From Oegoconia quadripuncta (taxonomy: Eukaryota > Arthropoda > Insecta > Lepidoptera > Autostichidae), in NCBI GenBank assembly GCA_949316235.1, contig OX438758.1:15409731-15473730 (forward strand): a DNA stretch of 64,000 nt, written 5' to 3'. Numbering within the stretch: the first letter of the stretch is position 1; each line of letters opens with the position of its first letter. Under the pieces are notes generated by a model, which was given only the letters and a program-made list of their open reading frames with translations, had not been told where the DNA came from and searched no databases. Shown one piece after another: positions 31,590 to 41,442 of this stretch. A program made the translations under genes and the position numbers.

Positions 31590-32095
31590 TTTACCGAAAA
31601 AGCTGGTAAAATACGGGTATGTTACGGTCTTTTTAAATACCTTATGACGTTTTTAATTTTAATTTGTATTAAATCCCACTCACGTATAGTTGCAAAATCA
31701 TAATGCGACGTTGCCGATTAGTGCAGTCCGCCATATTGTGCGGCATATGCGCTCTTGCCATTCCGCTGTAGGTGGGCGACTGAGCAAGCGGCGATCAGTT
31801 GACTTGGTTTTGTCCGGAAGACTACAAGCGCATGAGTAATCACAATGTTTATTCGAAAACTTTCTTGTTTGTGAAAATTGTGGCAAGAAATCTTAGCGCC
31901 CTCTGTTGCATGGACCCGGAATTTTTATGAAGTGAAAACACAATACTGCCACCGCAATACTGCCACCGCATTTTTGGTAGTAGTTTAATACGTTTTTTAC
32001 CGAATATTACCATATTTTACCGTAAAATACCGTATTTTACGTAAAATATCCTTTTATACCGTATTTTACCGGGGTAATTTTACCGCTTTACATCT
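31590..32095. repeat. TTTTACCG-rich segment
   Basis: TTTTACCG and its inverse CGGTAAAA recur about a dozen times, singly at 31593-31625 and densely at 31995-32092. The intervening 31690-31910 is GC-richer and contains the direct repeat ATACTGCCACCGCA. Not identified. Confidence 0.5.
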
Positions 32096-32259
32096 CTAAT
32101 CAGGATCGTCTAAGGATAGTCGTTCCCTAACCTTTGTGTAGGATACTTGCATATACTCGTACCTCAGCACTTCTAGAGAAACTAAAACTTTAATATCTAA
32201 ATGGCTCCAATATCTCACATATGAGGAAACCGAAAATCTTCTTTATAAGATAAGTAAAT

Positions 32260-32352
32260 ATAGGTATTATACACATACATACAAACACACACTCGCACAC
32301 ACATACGCACACATACACATACACAAACACACACACACACATATACATATAT
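32260..32352. repeat. (AC)n / (ACAT)n microsatellite
   Basis: Imperfect AC and ATACAC units over about 90 bases. Confidence 0.9.
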
Positions 32353-32429
32353 ATACATAACAAACAACAATTGTGAGTTATGTAGATACTTAAGAAATTT
32401 TTTGTAATTTTTCTTTAATTTTTTCATTT

Positions 32430-32640
32430 TGGTGGTGTTGTTATACTTATTAGTTCTGTTGTGTTACAATATTTATTTTATATAATGCTAAGTATAACAA
32501 TACATTCGTTGGTACGCTGTCGCTTTGGAGATGGGCGTTTATAGCTACACTACAGTTTCCAACTACAGTAGCTATCATCGCTATTTTGTACTGTGTATAT
32601 TTATTTCTGCATCCAATAAAATTATTCTTATTCTTAAAAT
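32430..32640 (+). mobile_element. LINE 3' tail
   Basis: It ends AATAAAATTATTCTTATTC, a LINE-like polyadenylation end with an (ATTCTT)-type tail. No coding remains. It may be the same family as the insert at 4642-4880. Confidence 0.45.
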
Positions 32641-33589
32641 TGTGATGTACGAGTAGCAATAAAATCGTGTTTTTCCGCAGTTTAATATTTTATTTTGTCA
32701 CCTAAAAGCTAACCAAAAGCGTGTTCTATAGATACAGATACTAACTAATAATAGATTAATTAATAATATACCTACTTACGTTAAATACCAATCCTTACAG
32801 GGATAAAGTTTAACCAGCCACACAAACCTAGATATCTAAAATTAAGGACGAAGTGAGGCGTACATACCTACTTGTACGGGTAACACCCCAACAAAACTAA
32901 TTGATTCAAGTTTGATTACTTCGACGTTTGATGACTTAGGGAACGCTAAATTCTGATCAATCAACGCGCTGAAACTAAGGTCGGGACGATACTGATTCCT
33001 ATTAGTATGTTTAATAGGTGTAGATAGGTAGTCATATCAAAAAGGTTAGGTATTTCATTACTTACTGAGTTCCCTTGCTAACTTTGAATTTAAGGGTTAA
33101 ACATGGTGTTACCCAAATAGCCGTAAAGCTGAAAGGGTGTTAAAGAATCCGTTGTCAAGAGTCAATTGAAAATATATGAAATCCTTAGTACAATATAAGT
33201 TTACAAGTTTTGTGTTTAGTATTTTGAACATAGTAAATTATCATAGTAGGACTTATAGCCTGTCAAGGCCTTTGACAATTGTTTGTCTCTTTCTTTCGCC
33301 CCTTCTCACTCTGGCAATCAACGCGACAACATCGCGCTCTGTATATTTTAGATATAAAAATTGGAATAAACCCGAATTGTGCAATAAATAATAATTATTA
33401 TTATTAAATTCTTTATTGCACACAAAACTAAAATACATAGAACATTTATTATAATGTTAGATTATAGGAAGTTAAAAGCGTATCCTTACTGGACTTGGTA
33501 GCTAATGTTAGCTATGAAAAACCGCGAAAATGTAAACTGCGTGGGAAAACAAATCCAAACCTGTTGTAAAATAAATAAATAAAAATAAA
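32641..33589. other. Intergenic; repeat M copy 2 at 33102-33195
   Basis: AGCTGAAAGGGTGTTAAAG and TCCGTTGTCAAGAGTC at 33102-33195 match 17685-17770. A LINE-H-like tail (TTCTTTATTGCACAC) is at about 33408. The rest is unassigned. Confidence 0.5.
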
Positions 33590-34040
33590 TAAAAATTATT
33601 TATTTGCAAGAATATGGTACAATAAGGTCTTAATAAATTATTTTCCAAGACATACTCTGCTAAGAAGCGTGCAAAATATTATAATATGTGAAGACAGATC
33701 ATGCATTAAAAATCAATAAATTGGAAAAATATAAATGTCAAAATCTGTCATCTTACAGATCAGAAAGATAATTTAAACAATGAATAAAATAAAATAACAA
33801 TTCATTAAAATGTCAGTAAAAAAGGCATGCAAATGTCAGTAACCAGGTGCTAATTACAATTGATCATTAATAAATTCTTGAACAGAATAATAGCATTTAT
33901 TCAAATAAAAAACATGTACTTGTTTTTAAAAGGAATTAGACTTTTGTCCTTAAAACTATCTGGCAAATGATTGTAAATCCTTATGGCCATACAGAATGCA
34001 TTTTTATTTGGTGATTCACGAAGACGTGACAAAAAATGCT
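33590..34040 (-). pseudogene. LINE 3' end with ORF2 C-terminus
   Basis: The minus strand encodes AIRIYNHLPDSFKDKSLIPF KNKYMFF and then, past a stop, YYSVQEFINDQL, the usual C-terminal end of Jockey/CR1-type ORF2. The 3' UTR runs to CTTGCAAATAAATAATTTT. A 5'-truncated dead copy. Confidence 0.75.
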
Positions 34041-34379
34041 TCTCGATGACACCTGTAGCCTTCTACAGATAAGATCCTATTTTTATACTAGAATTCAATG
34101 CAATGTAAATTTATCACGGAGTACCGAGTGAAATTAATTGAAACCCATTCAGATGTCGCTATCGAGTTTTATTGTGGTCTCTAAGTAAGCCTTCGGAGAA
34201 GATAGGCTTTGGTATACTCGGCCGGCATCTTACTAAAATATTTCACCCAAGTATACTCGTACGTACTAGGTAAATAGAATTTGAACAGATATTGTTTATT
34301 TTAGGACTTATTTCTAAACTTTAGATTCCAGTAAACCTACACAGATCTAGGTTGATAATTCACCATCAGCCAAGACAAG

Positions 34380-34505
34380 AAACTCCCTTCCGGCATCAGT
34401 CGTTCCTGAATCCTACAACCTTAGGATCTTCAAGAATAGAGTGAATAGGCTTTTACTGGGATCGCGTGCTTCATCTTCGACCACATCATCACTTTCCATC
34501 AGATG
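34380..34505 (+). pseudogene. LINE-L ORF2 C-terminus
   Basis: An open frame from 34382 encodes SLPASVVPESYNLRIFKNRV, NRLLLGSRASSSTT and SSLSIR followed by TGA (34503-34505). This is a C-terminal tail of a non-LTR ORF2. A related, inverted piece lies at 61935-62100. Confidence 0.8.
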
Positions 34506-34513
34506 ATGTCCTG

Positions 34514-34829
34514 GCTCCGTGGCTCAATGTAAACAACATTGGGTTTACGATTCGGAGGTCGCGGGTTCGATCCCCAGTTTGTACTTGTTTAAGTACTCGG
34601 TTTGGTTGGTGGTAGGGTATTTTAAATGTCCGCCTGGCTAGCTACCACCATCTTATCTAAATCTGCCGCCAAGCAGCAATGTTAATAGCATTGTTGTGTT
34701 CCTGTTGTCGGAGATAAGATAGCCAGTACCCAAATATTTAGGTTTCCGGGTCAGTACGCTTCCACCTTCGGCCTCATCTTCACTTAACATCAGGTGTGAT
34801 TGAGGTCAAGTGCTAACGCGCGGTGCATG
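34514..34829 (+). mobile_element. SINE-A, full length
   Basis: Head CTCCGTGGCTCAATGT, B box near 34564, full body, and end GCGGTGCATGATTG without poly-A. It lies 8 bases after the LINE-L stop. Confidence 0.9.
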
Positions 34830-35985
34830 ATTGTGGTTGAACGCGTATTCAGTTGATGGTAAAAAAAAACAATGATTTTGTAGGATTCTGTACCTACCAA
34901 TAAGATAAAAAGAACTATATCTACTTATAGCGGCTCTATCGTTCTCTATAGAAGCTCCTGTTTCTTTCTTGTCAGCAGTCTCTTGTCTGGTCTAATGTAG
35001 CACTATCGTTGGCCTATTCTGACTAAGTATTTTCTTGATCTGGTATATCTTGCACTTAACCTTGGTTCACTACTCTCTTTTCTTCTATTGAATTGACGAC
35101 GTTTGTATTAAGAATAAGATTCTTGTTTAATAAGGGTGGTATTTTATATCTGAACGAGTATTGAAGGAGCATGCATTATATTATATATCACACACGCCGG
35201 CGCGCACGTGCACACACTGACCTCCCCCACACCACCCCCCACCCCCACACACAGACATACGCAACCCATACAACACACAATCTGTCTTTTACTTTTATTA
35301 TTAAAAAAATATGTACATTGAGTGACATATAGTTCTTGTAACATAGTTGTAACCTGCTGTTCCTGAACCGATTTACACCAGCTTAAGTAATTTTGTTTTA
35401 TGAATGAGTGGGCCCTCCTGACACAGGCAAATTTTCTTATTTACCTATACTAGGAGAATCCAAATACTAGTGTAAGCTGTTTCGAAATAAATATTATTTT
35501 ATTTAAGAATACCACGAAAAGATTGTTTTGCTCATAGTACCCTAGGTGAATACCATGGACAAAGTTAAGGGTAGTAATTTCCTGTAAAGATGACTCTAGG
35601 ACAGCGAAGATGAACCAATGGCCCGCGTCAAAATAATTTCGGCGCACCTTTGAGTTAGTATCTTATCGAATTTCAATATGGCTAAGGCAAGAATAGAAAA
35701 GTGCGAGATAAAAATGTGTGTAATAAAGAATTTTCAACTTTATGGGACTGAGAAATATAGCATATTATTACTATTCTTCACTTTTCACTATTGGTACACT
35801 ATTGGTTCAACACCTACCCAACATGCTGTGACTTCTCCCTGGAACAGTACGATGCGACGGCACCACTCCAACACTGGTTTTAGTTTCGTTTAGTTTAGTT
35901 AGTGTACATCCGAATCGACACCATTGACAATTAAATAGCGTAATAGCAATTAGAAGGTAGTGGTAGAGCCACGCTGTAAGTTATT
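34830..35985. other. Intergenic upstream of the agatoxin-like gene
   Basis: An AC/CCCAC-rich microsatellite lies at 35186-35280. No coding exon was recognised. If the 5' UTR exon is proximal it could be here, but no clear donor with an upstream TATA box was found. Confidence 0.4.
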
Positions 35986-35989
35986 AGCT

Positions 35990-36364
35990 TGCAGCATGAA
36001 TGGGCCGGCTCGACCGGGGAAGTACCACCCTCTCGCAGAAGACTTACGTCTGAGTAGTGGCATTTTGCCACTGCGCTTCGTCCGGTGAGCGAGGGCGCCG
36101 GAGGCCCACCTTCCAGTCTCTCTCCAGAATGGTAGCGGTATTTAAAGTACCCCAGGAGGGTACCAGCACTATTAGTGCTGGAGAATCCCTCATCGCTCAG
36201 GCTGCCCTATTTATTCTGGGGTGGACACCTTCCTCAAAGGCCGGCAACGCATCTGTGACCCTTTTGGTGTTGCGGGTGTCCATGGGCGGCGGTGATTGCT
36301 TTCCATCAGGTGACCCGCATGCTCGTTTGCCGCCCTCTCATACATATAAATTAAAAAAAAAAAA
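35990..36364 (+). mobile_element. SINE/LINE-like element, GC-rich, poly-A end
   Basis: The 5' part (GGGCCGGCTCGACCGGGGAA, CCTCTCGCAGAAGAC, GCGCCGGAGGCCCACC) and 3' part (CAACGCATCTGTGACCC, GCGGGTGTCCATGGGCGG, GGTGACCCGCATGCTCG, CCCTCTCATA and 13 A) form a widespread lepidopteran retroelement. The 3' part equals the LINE tail at 44270-44395. It ends only 28 bases before the gene's first known exon. Confidence 0.8.
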
Positions 36365-36392
36365 AGTCTAAAAGTATATTGTTTGTTTGCAG

Positions 36393-36504
36393 GCGAGCAG
36401 CGGTTGGGCCGCGGGCATCATGCCGCGCGCCGGCGCACTCCTGCTGGCGCTAGCGGCTGTCCTGGTCGCCGCCGAATGGGCGCACGCGTCCTACATCGAT
36501 CCAG
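36393..36504 (+). other. Agatoxin-like gene, exon with start codon
   Basis: Acceptor TTGTTTGTTTGCAG ends at 36392. There are 27 bases of 5' UTR, ATG at 36420, and donor CCAG|GTGAAA with GT at 36505-36506 (phase 1). It codes for the signal peptide and the first propeptide residues. The GC-rich codon use contrasts with the AT-rich surroundings. Confidence 0.88.
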
Positions 36505-38582
36505 GTGAAAACGACTGTTGCCTTACCGAGCTTCACGCGACCTCCTTCCCCATAGGGTTGGCATTACTGCCGTTGCATTTCATTGGCTACACTCCCATTG
36601 TGAAGTGGGAAACTTCTCTTCATATTTACACAGCCTATTCCTTTCTTTAATTAGTCTGGGGTCCAAGGTAGTGCTACACGTAGGGCACCGTCTACCTTCA
36701 GTAGGCGCCGTGTCGAGTACCACTGTTGATCGAGTACCACAGGAGTTACAGTGGGAGGAGTGTGGAGGTGGGATCTGTTGCCTTACCTCACAATACGGTG
36801 GGTATTGTGAGGTAAGGCAATACACAATTATGATAATGACATGTTGTCTAACGTAAAAGTAGTTGCTTCAACAAAATTCTATAATAGCGTACTTATTGCC
36901 GTGCGGGATGTTATAAGTTTCAAGCGTTTGTCTGGTAGTTTCCTAGTTCCCAAACGCATGGACATATTTCAATTCAGTTCTTTATTTGAAGGCTGGTTTA
37001 ATTGGGATTACTTTATTTGTGCTTTGACTATTTGGCGGTTGAAAACAAAATTAAAAGGTAATTGTCAGTTTTTATGGCCTTCCCTTATTTTGATTGTTTG
37101 TTATTTATAGAAAAATTAACCATATCAGTAACCCTTTCGATCTGCATCATAAAATACGGCATGTTATTTTTTGTCGCATTTGACCGGTTCGAATCCCGAC
37201 TAATACAAGCGATTTTTCATAAATCCATAAATGCAGAATTTATTGTTTTTAAAAATAAAGGAAAGTCTCCTTTACTCAGAATGTGTTATTTGCAGTATTT
37301 AAGGTAGTTGCCATCCATGTGGCATTCGATCTTTCCATTCTGTATACACCACCTCACAGCGTAGCACACTATACATCCTCTTCGCTGCCTCCTCCCTTAG
37401 ATTGTTAAAATCCTTGCACCAATAACGCTATTCATCAAATATCTACCTCTTAGAACTTAATAGTAGATAAAGATATTCAACTCTTACAACACCAATGAGA
37501 AGAAATAGGTTGTACCAATCTTTTCTGTTCGGCAGGTTCTTGAATGGTACCGCGTCTAGTTGAATGTTGTATAACTCGCCCTATGGTTAGATGCAACAAC
37601 GTTCAGTGCTGCACGGTAGCTTGAAACGACGAGACGATACAAATCAAATTAAAAAAGTTTTATTTCGCATGTTGTCATTCACAAGACCGACTCCGCAGAG
37701 AAGAATGAGCAAGAAATTCAAAGGGTTGCTCTTTTGAAATGCGAAAATTTTACAAAAACACGGAATGATTTTGTGGCGCGCTTTGGAAGAAGCCTCTGCC
37801 CAGCAATAGTAGGTGGGGTGATGTTCAATCTTTTCTGTGCTGAAAGGTATAAATGAAGTCTTACAACTGTCAAATTCTTGTCCACAGGAGACGACGATAT
37901 CGACGTCAATCTAACTGACTACGGGGAGGATCCAGCTGACTTGCAAGTGCTGCAGGATGTCGGGAAGTGAGTATAAGTGACGCTAAACTGCATTGAAAAG
38001 AAATAAATCTATTAAGCTCAGGCGACAGTTCCGCGTTCCAATTTACTTAACCTCTTATCCACAGAATGCTATTATTGCGACAATTTAAATTCGGACCTCT
38101 TAAATAAACAGACGATGTCGCGTATCAGAGCGCGGCGACTAGCGTATTCCCATCAAATTAGCAAAGTCGATTTCGCAAAATATACTCCCTTCTATCGCAA
38201 GACGTTGCCACATGCCTTTGTCGCACAGTCTATAGCTATAGCGCGACATGCGTGTCCATGATCTAATTGAACTTAAGAACGTAGAAGTCTAAAACCAGGC
38301 TAAATTAGATTCCGCTTGTAACAAAATTGAATTTCCAAATTTTCCGATTCGCATGACTCATTGCACTGTCGATATGCCCGAGCACCAACTTAGGCTAGCG
38401 TTCGATCATATGGTTTCAGACGATCGTCGCTGATCTACGTTTTCAGGCGGGCCTGTGTGCGGCGCGGGGGCAACTGTGACCATCGACCGGGAGACTGCTG
38501 CCACTCCTCCTCGTGCAGGTGCAACCTGTGGGGCTCCAACTGCCGTTGCCAGCGGATGGGGCTCTTCCAGAAGTGGGGGTGA
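36420..38582 (+). CDS. Agatoxin-like neuropeptide precursor (three coding exons)
   Basis: Coding exons are 36420-36504, 37888-37966 and 38447-38582. They splice in frame (phases 1 and 2) to a 99-residue secreted precursor. Residues 1-23 form a signal peptide (MPRAG, hydrophobic core, AHA before the cut). Residues 24-54 are an acidic propeptide. Lys55-Arg56 is a dibasic cleavage site. The mature part (57-99) has eight cysteines spaced C-X6-C-X6-CC-X4-C-X-C-X6-C-X-C and ends in FQKWG, where Gly would give a C-terminal amide. This cysteine order and length are those of insect agatoxin-like peptides, called U8-agatoxin-Ao1a-like in other genomes. They are neuroendocrine peptides related to spider toxins, and their receptor or function in moths is not evident from sequence. 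A splice acceptor 27 bases before the ATG shows a further 5' UTR exon upstream. No frame break is seen. Confidence 0.93.
36660..36735. repeat. Repeat S, copy 2 (intron 1)
   Basis: GGTCCAAGGTAGTG, CACGTAGGGCACCGTCTACC and TTCAGTAGGCG match 17976-18058. Confidence 0.6.
36778..36820. repeat. 19-bp perfect hairpin in intron 1
   Basis: TTGCCTTACCTCACAATAC and its inverse are separated by GGTGG. Confidence 0.9.
37125..37345. mobile_element. Diverged arm of the 177-1000 transposon (intron 1)
   Basis: TTCGATCTGCATCATAAAAT, CCGGTTCGAATCCCGAC, CCATAAATGCAGAATT, TTTAAAAATAAAGGAAAGTC and TGCAGTATTTAAGGTAG align in order with the right arm 790-1000. The B-box-like GGTTCGAATCC is kept. Only one arm is present. 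Confidence 0.7.
37655..37745 (-). mobile_element. LINE-N 3' tail (intron 1)
   Basis: AGAAGAATGAGCAAGAAATTC and AAAGGGTTGCTCTTTTG are the inverse of the LINE-N 3' UTR seen at 40315-40360. Confidence 0.7.
37888..37966 (+). other. Agatoxin-like gene, propeptide exon
   Basis: Acceptor TTGTCCACAG ends at 37887 and donor GGGAA|GTGAGT starts at 37967 (phase 2). It encodes an acidic stretch (GDDDIDVNLTDYGEDPADLQ and on), typical of a neuropeptide spacer. The codon across its 3' junction supplies Lys of the dibasic site. Confidence 0.9.
38447..38582 (+). other. Agatoxin-like gene, mature-peptide exon
   Basis: Acceptor TACGTTTTCAG ends at 38446; stop TGA at 38580-38582. It carries the Arg of the dibasic site and the whole eight-cysteine peptide. 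The exon break sits exactly at the processing site, so one exon equals one mature peptide module. Confidence 0.93.
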
Positions 38583-39380
38583 GCCCTACCTCCCTCCCAC
38601 CGGCTCCCCTGAAGCGGCGACCAACTCCCACCAGCCGACTTGACCGCCGCTCCATTGGATGCGACAACCATTGCGTTTTACTAACGGACCCGTTGCGTTC
38701 TTACTTTCCTTTACTACTTCCGCTTCTATCTTCTTCACTTTTTAGAGGTAACGCTTAGGGAGAATCGAAAACAGGGACCTAGTTTAGTTTGGAAATATTT
38801 TTGAACCTTTTATACAAAATTTAGAGACACGGATTTTAGTTCGCATTAAAAATGAAATTTGGTTTTGAATATTTCTTTTCTAGTTTCTGTAGTTCTTTTA
38901 TCTAATTGAGCCGAGTGTCCGCTTACGTGGTTGACCAATCACCCAGCCTTATTGTCCAATCCGCAAGCCTGACGCTAAGCTCGGCCAATCAGATCCTGCA
39001 ACTGCCTCTGGCGATGCGTTCCTTGGGATTGCTTTTAGTTTGACATTTTTAATTTTCACCAACGGAACCATCGCTCCGATGCCAGTTACTTCTATCGCAA
39101 TGTATGTATGTAGAGTTAAGTAAGCTAACAGTAGAGAAATAAAATCAGTAGCTGCTAAATTGATGGTAAACTTATGTCAATAGGAAGTAGACACTACAAA
39201 ATAGAAAAAAAAAAATAAATGTAAAAGTAAATGTTCTAGTCATATAAGAGACTAACGATAAAGAGAAAAACTTGGTGAAAGACGCTATAATAAGCCTCTA
39301 ATAAACAACGCCACTTGTATTTGCGATTGGCAACTTAGATTTATATAAAATCATATGATTAATAAAAGGAATCTTTAATG
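38583..39380 (+). other. 3' flank / probable 3' UTR of the agatoxin-like gene
   Basis: No further coding frame. AATAAA signals lie at 39138-39143, 39214-39219 and 39361-39366; which one is used cannot be told from sequence. Confidence 0.45.
38935..38989 (+). promoter_or_regulatory. Cluster of three CCAAT boxes
   Basis: CCAAT occurs at 38935, 38956 and 38985, all on the plus strand, within 55 bases and in a GC-richer patch. It may be an NF-Y-type promoter element, but no downstream gene was found. Confidence 0.3.
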
Positions 39381-39659
39381 TACTCTATGCTACTCTCGGA
39401 CAGGGGGTATAATGGTATTGCAGCCTAGTAGATTCTTCTGTACGTAGTTTCTTATAATGTATGTTCCTGATTATGGGATATGATAATTATACTAATACTA
39501 ATATCGGAATATGGAAATGATAAATTATATTAATAAATGTTTATGGACGAAATGTGACTGTTAATTTGAATCCTTGTATTTCTTTACGGTGGATTAGATA
39601 AGTCTATCCATCACGTATACCAATATAAATTGAGAACTCCATTTTCGGGCAACAGATCC

Positions 39660-40880
39660 GATTAAGGTCCACTTCGAGAAAGAGGCCAATCGACAAATCC
39701 AACTCGAATGGGCAGCGTTCGGGCAACTCCGCTATGTCTTCTCGTCCAAAATACTTCAGTTCTGGAAGGCAAGTCTTTATTCAATGTGTGTTACTGGCTA
39801 TGTCTTATGGCACTGAAACATAGTCCATCACTATGGGTTTAATAAGACAGCTCAAGATAGTAAAGCACGTAATAATAAGCGTGCAATTCGTGCCATTTAT
39901 AAATTAGGACCTAGAGTGTCTCTTAGGGATAAGTTTAAGGAAATTAATATCTTAACAATGACTTCTCAATACATTTATGAGAATTTGTTATATGCAAAAA
40001 AAATATAATCTTATTCGCTAAAAATAGTGATAGGCACAATGTTAATAATGGAATAAGAACCAGTTATCTGTTTATGTTAGCCGACTTCACAAAGTTAGTA
40101 AAGCCTTCAAAGGGAAATGTATACGCTTTTATAATAAGGTTCCAGTAGACATTCAAAATTTGCCATTAAATAAATTTAAAGCAATCATAAAACAAGAATT
40201 ATTAGCAAAAGGTTATTATAAAGTCACTCACTATTTGAATGATAAGCAAGCATGGACATAGCTGTCTTATTATTCATATAATTATGAAATCACAAATTGT
40301 AACCCATAATCTGTTTAAAAGAGCAACCCTAGAGTTTCTTGCTCGTTCTTCTCTGGGGAGTCCGCTTTGTGAATGAGCCGTAAATTTAATATTAATATTA
40401 ATAGTGACGTTTTCAAGTGATAATTTAATCCTATGAAATAAAATATTTTGATTTGAATGAGTTATGGAGAAGGCTGTGCTCGGCGCTTCACTACGTGATC
40501 GAATCAGGAACGAAGAAATCCATCGATGAACGAAAGTCACCAACATAGCCCAGCGGATTGGTAAGTAGAAGTGGCAGTGGGGCACATTGCTCGAAAACTG
40601 ATGGCCGGTATGGCATTAAAACTCTCGAGTAGAGACTAACCAACGGCAGACCTAGCGTAGAACGTCCATTCACAAGATGGACGGACAATCCTCGACTTTC
40701 ATTAAGTCGTTCACCTACCTTGTGAGTGGGAAGTCGCTGGATGCAGGCCGCTTCCAATCGATCACTCTGAAAGTCTATGGGGAAGCCTATGTTCAACAGT
40801 GAACGTTCGATGGTTGATATGTTGATAAGATACGTTTTTGACCACAATCTCACCTGATCGAAAGTGACGACTTGGTGAAG
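39660..40880 (+). pseudogene. RTE-type LINE ORF, split by LINE-N
   Basis: Part 39660-39865 encodes EWAAFGQLRYVFSSKIPQFW and, after breaks, MGLIRQLK. Part 40454-40880 encodes KAVLGASLRDRIRNEEIHR and further degraded C-terminal sequence with many stops. These are the post-RT blocks of the RTE-type reverse transcriptase common in Lepidoptera. A LINE-N copy sits between the halves. Confidence 0.8.
39866..40453 (+). pseudogene. LINE-N 3' end nested in the RTE relic
   Basis: It encodes NKRAIRAIYKLGPRVSLRDK, FKEINILTMTSQYIYENLLY, and later VPVDIQNLPLNKFKAIIKQE. The 3' UTR has AAGAGCAACCCTAGAGTTTC and ends AAATAAAATATTTTGATTTG. 5'-truncated, with a stop after KKI. Confidence 0.85.
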
Positions 40881-40924
40881 GAGAAGCACACGATTCTGTT
40901 ATTATCAGCTGCACTGGAAGAGGA

Positions 40925-41062
40925 CACCATACTTGGGGGGACTGAAAATCAGCAAATCTGCTGAGTCCCTACCTTTTCATCACAGTTTGACCTAATTTAT
41001 AATCAATTAATTACTTGTTAAATTAACTTTGTGGTGAATAAATGCCTTTTATTCACCACAAA
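40925..41062 (+). mobile_element. Retroelement 3' end J, copy 1
   Basis: GGGGACTGAAAATCAGCAAA, CTGCTGAGTCCCTACC, TTTTCATCACAGT and GGTGAATAAATGCCTTTTATT. The inverse is at 47025-47150. Confidence 0.65.
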
Positions 41063-41130
41063 TTTGTGGATGTATGTCAAACAGTAGCAATCTGTATTTT
41101 CAAGCAACTCCTGTAGACCATCGACTGGGG

Positions 41131-41442
41131 TTTTTTTTATGCACGACGGGTTCGTACTTGACCTCAATTACACGTGATGTTAAGTGAAGATGATGTCTAA
41201 GGTGGAAGCATACTGACCCGGAAATCTCAACACATTTGGGGGACTAGCTATCTTATCTCTGACAACCGGAACACAACAATGCTATTAACATTGCTGCTTG
41301 GCGGCAGACTTAGATAAGGTGGTGGTAGCTAGCCAGGCGGACATTTAAAATGCCCTACCACCAACCAAACCGAGTACTTAAACATGTACCCCGCTGGGGA
41401 TCGAAATCCAATGTTGCTTACATTGAGCCACGGCGGCGGAGG
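41131..41442 (-). mobile_element. SINE-A with B-box deletion
   Basis: Full tail and body. After CCGCTGGGGATCGAAA about 25 bases (rest of the B box) are missing before the head AATGTTGCTTACATTGAGCC. Confidence 0.9.

Noticed and set aside
32215..32427. Cys/Val-rich peptide frame
   Set aside because: It is translation of an (AC)n microsatellite on the minus strand.
36057..36371. 104-codon frame just upstream of the agatoxin-like gene as an extra exon
   Set aside because: It is the body of a retroelement with a poly-A tail, and the same 3' sequence occurs at 44270-44395.
38435..38671. Antisense frames of 74-78 codons over the mature-peptide exon
   Set aside because: Shadows of a GC-rich coding exon; no independent support.
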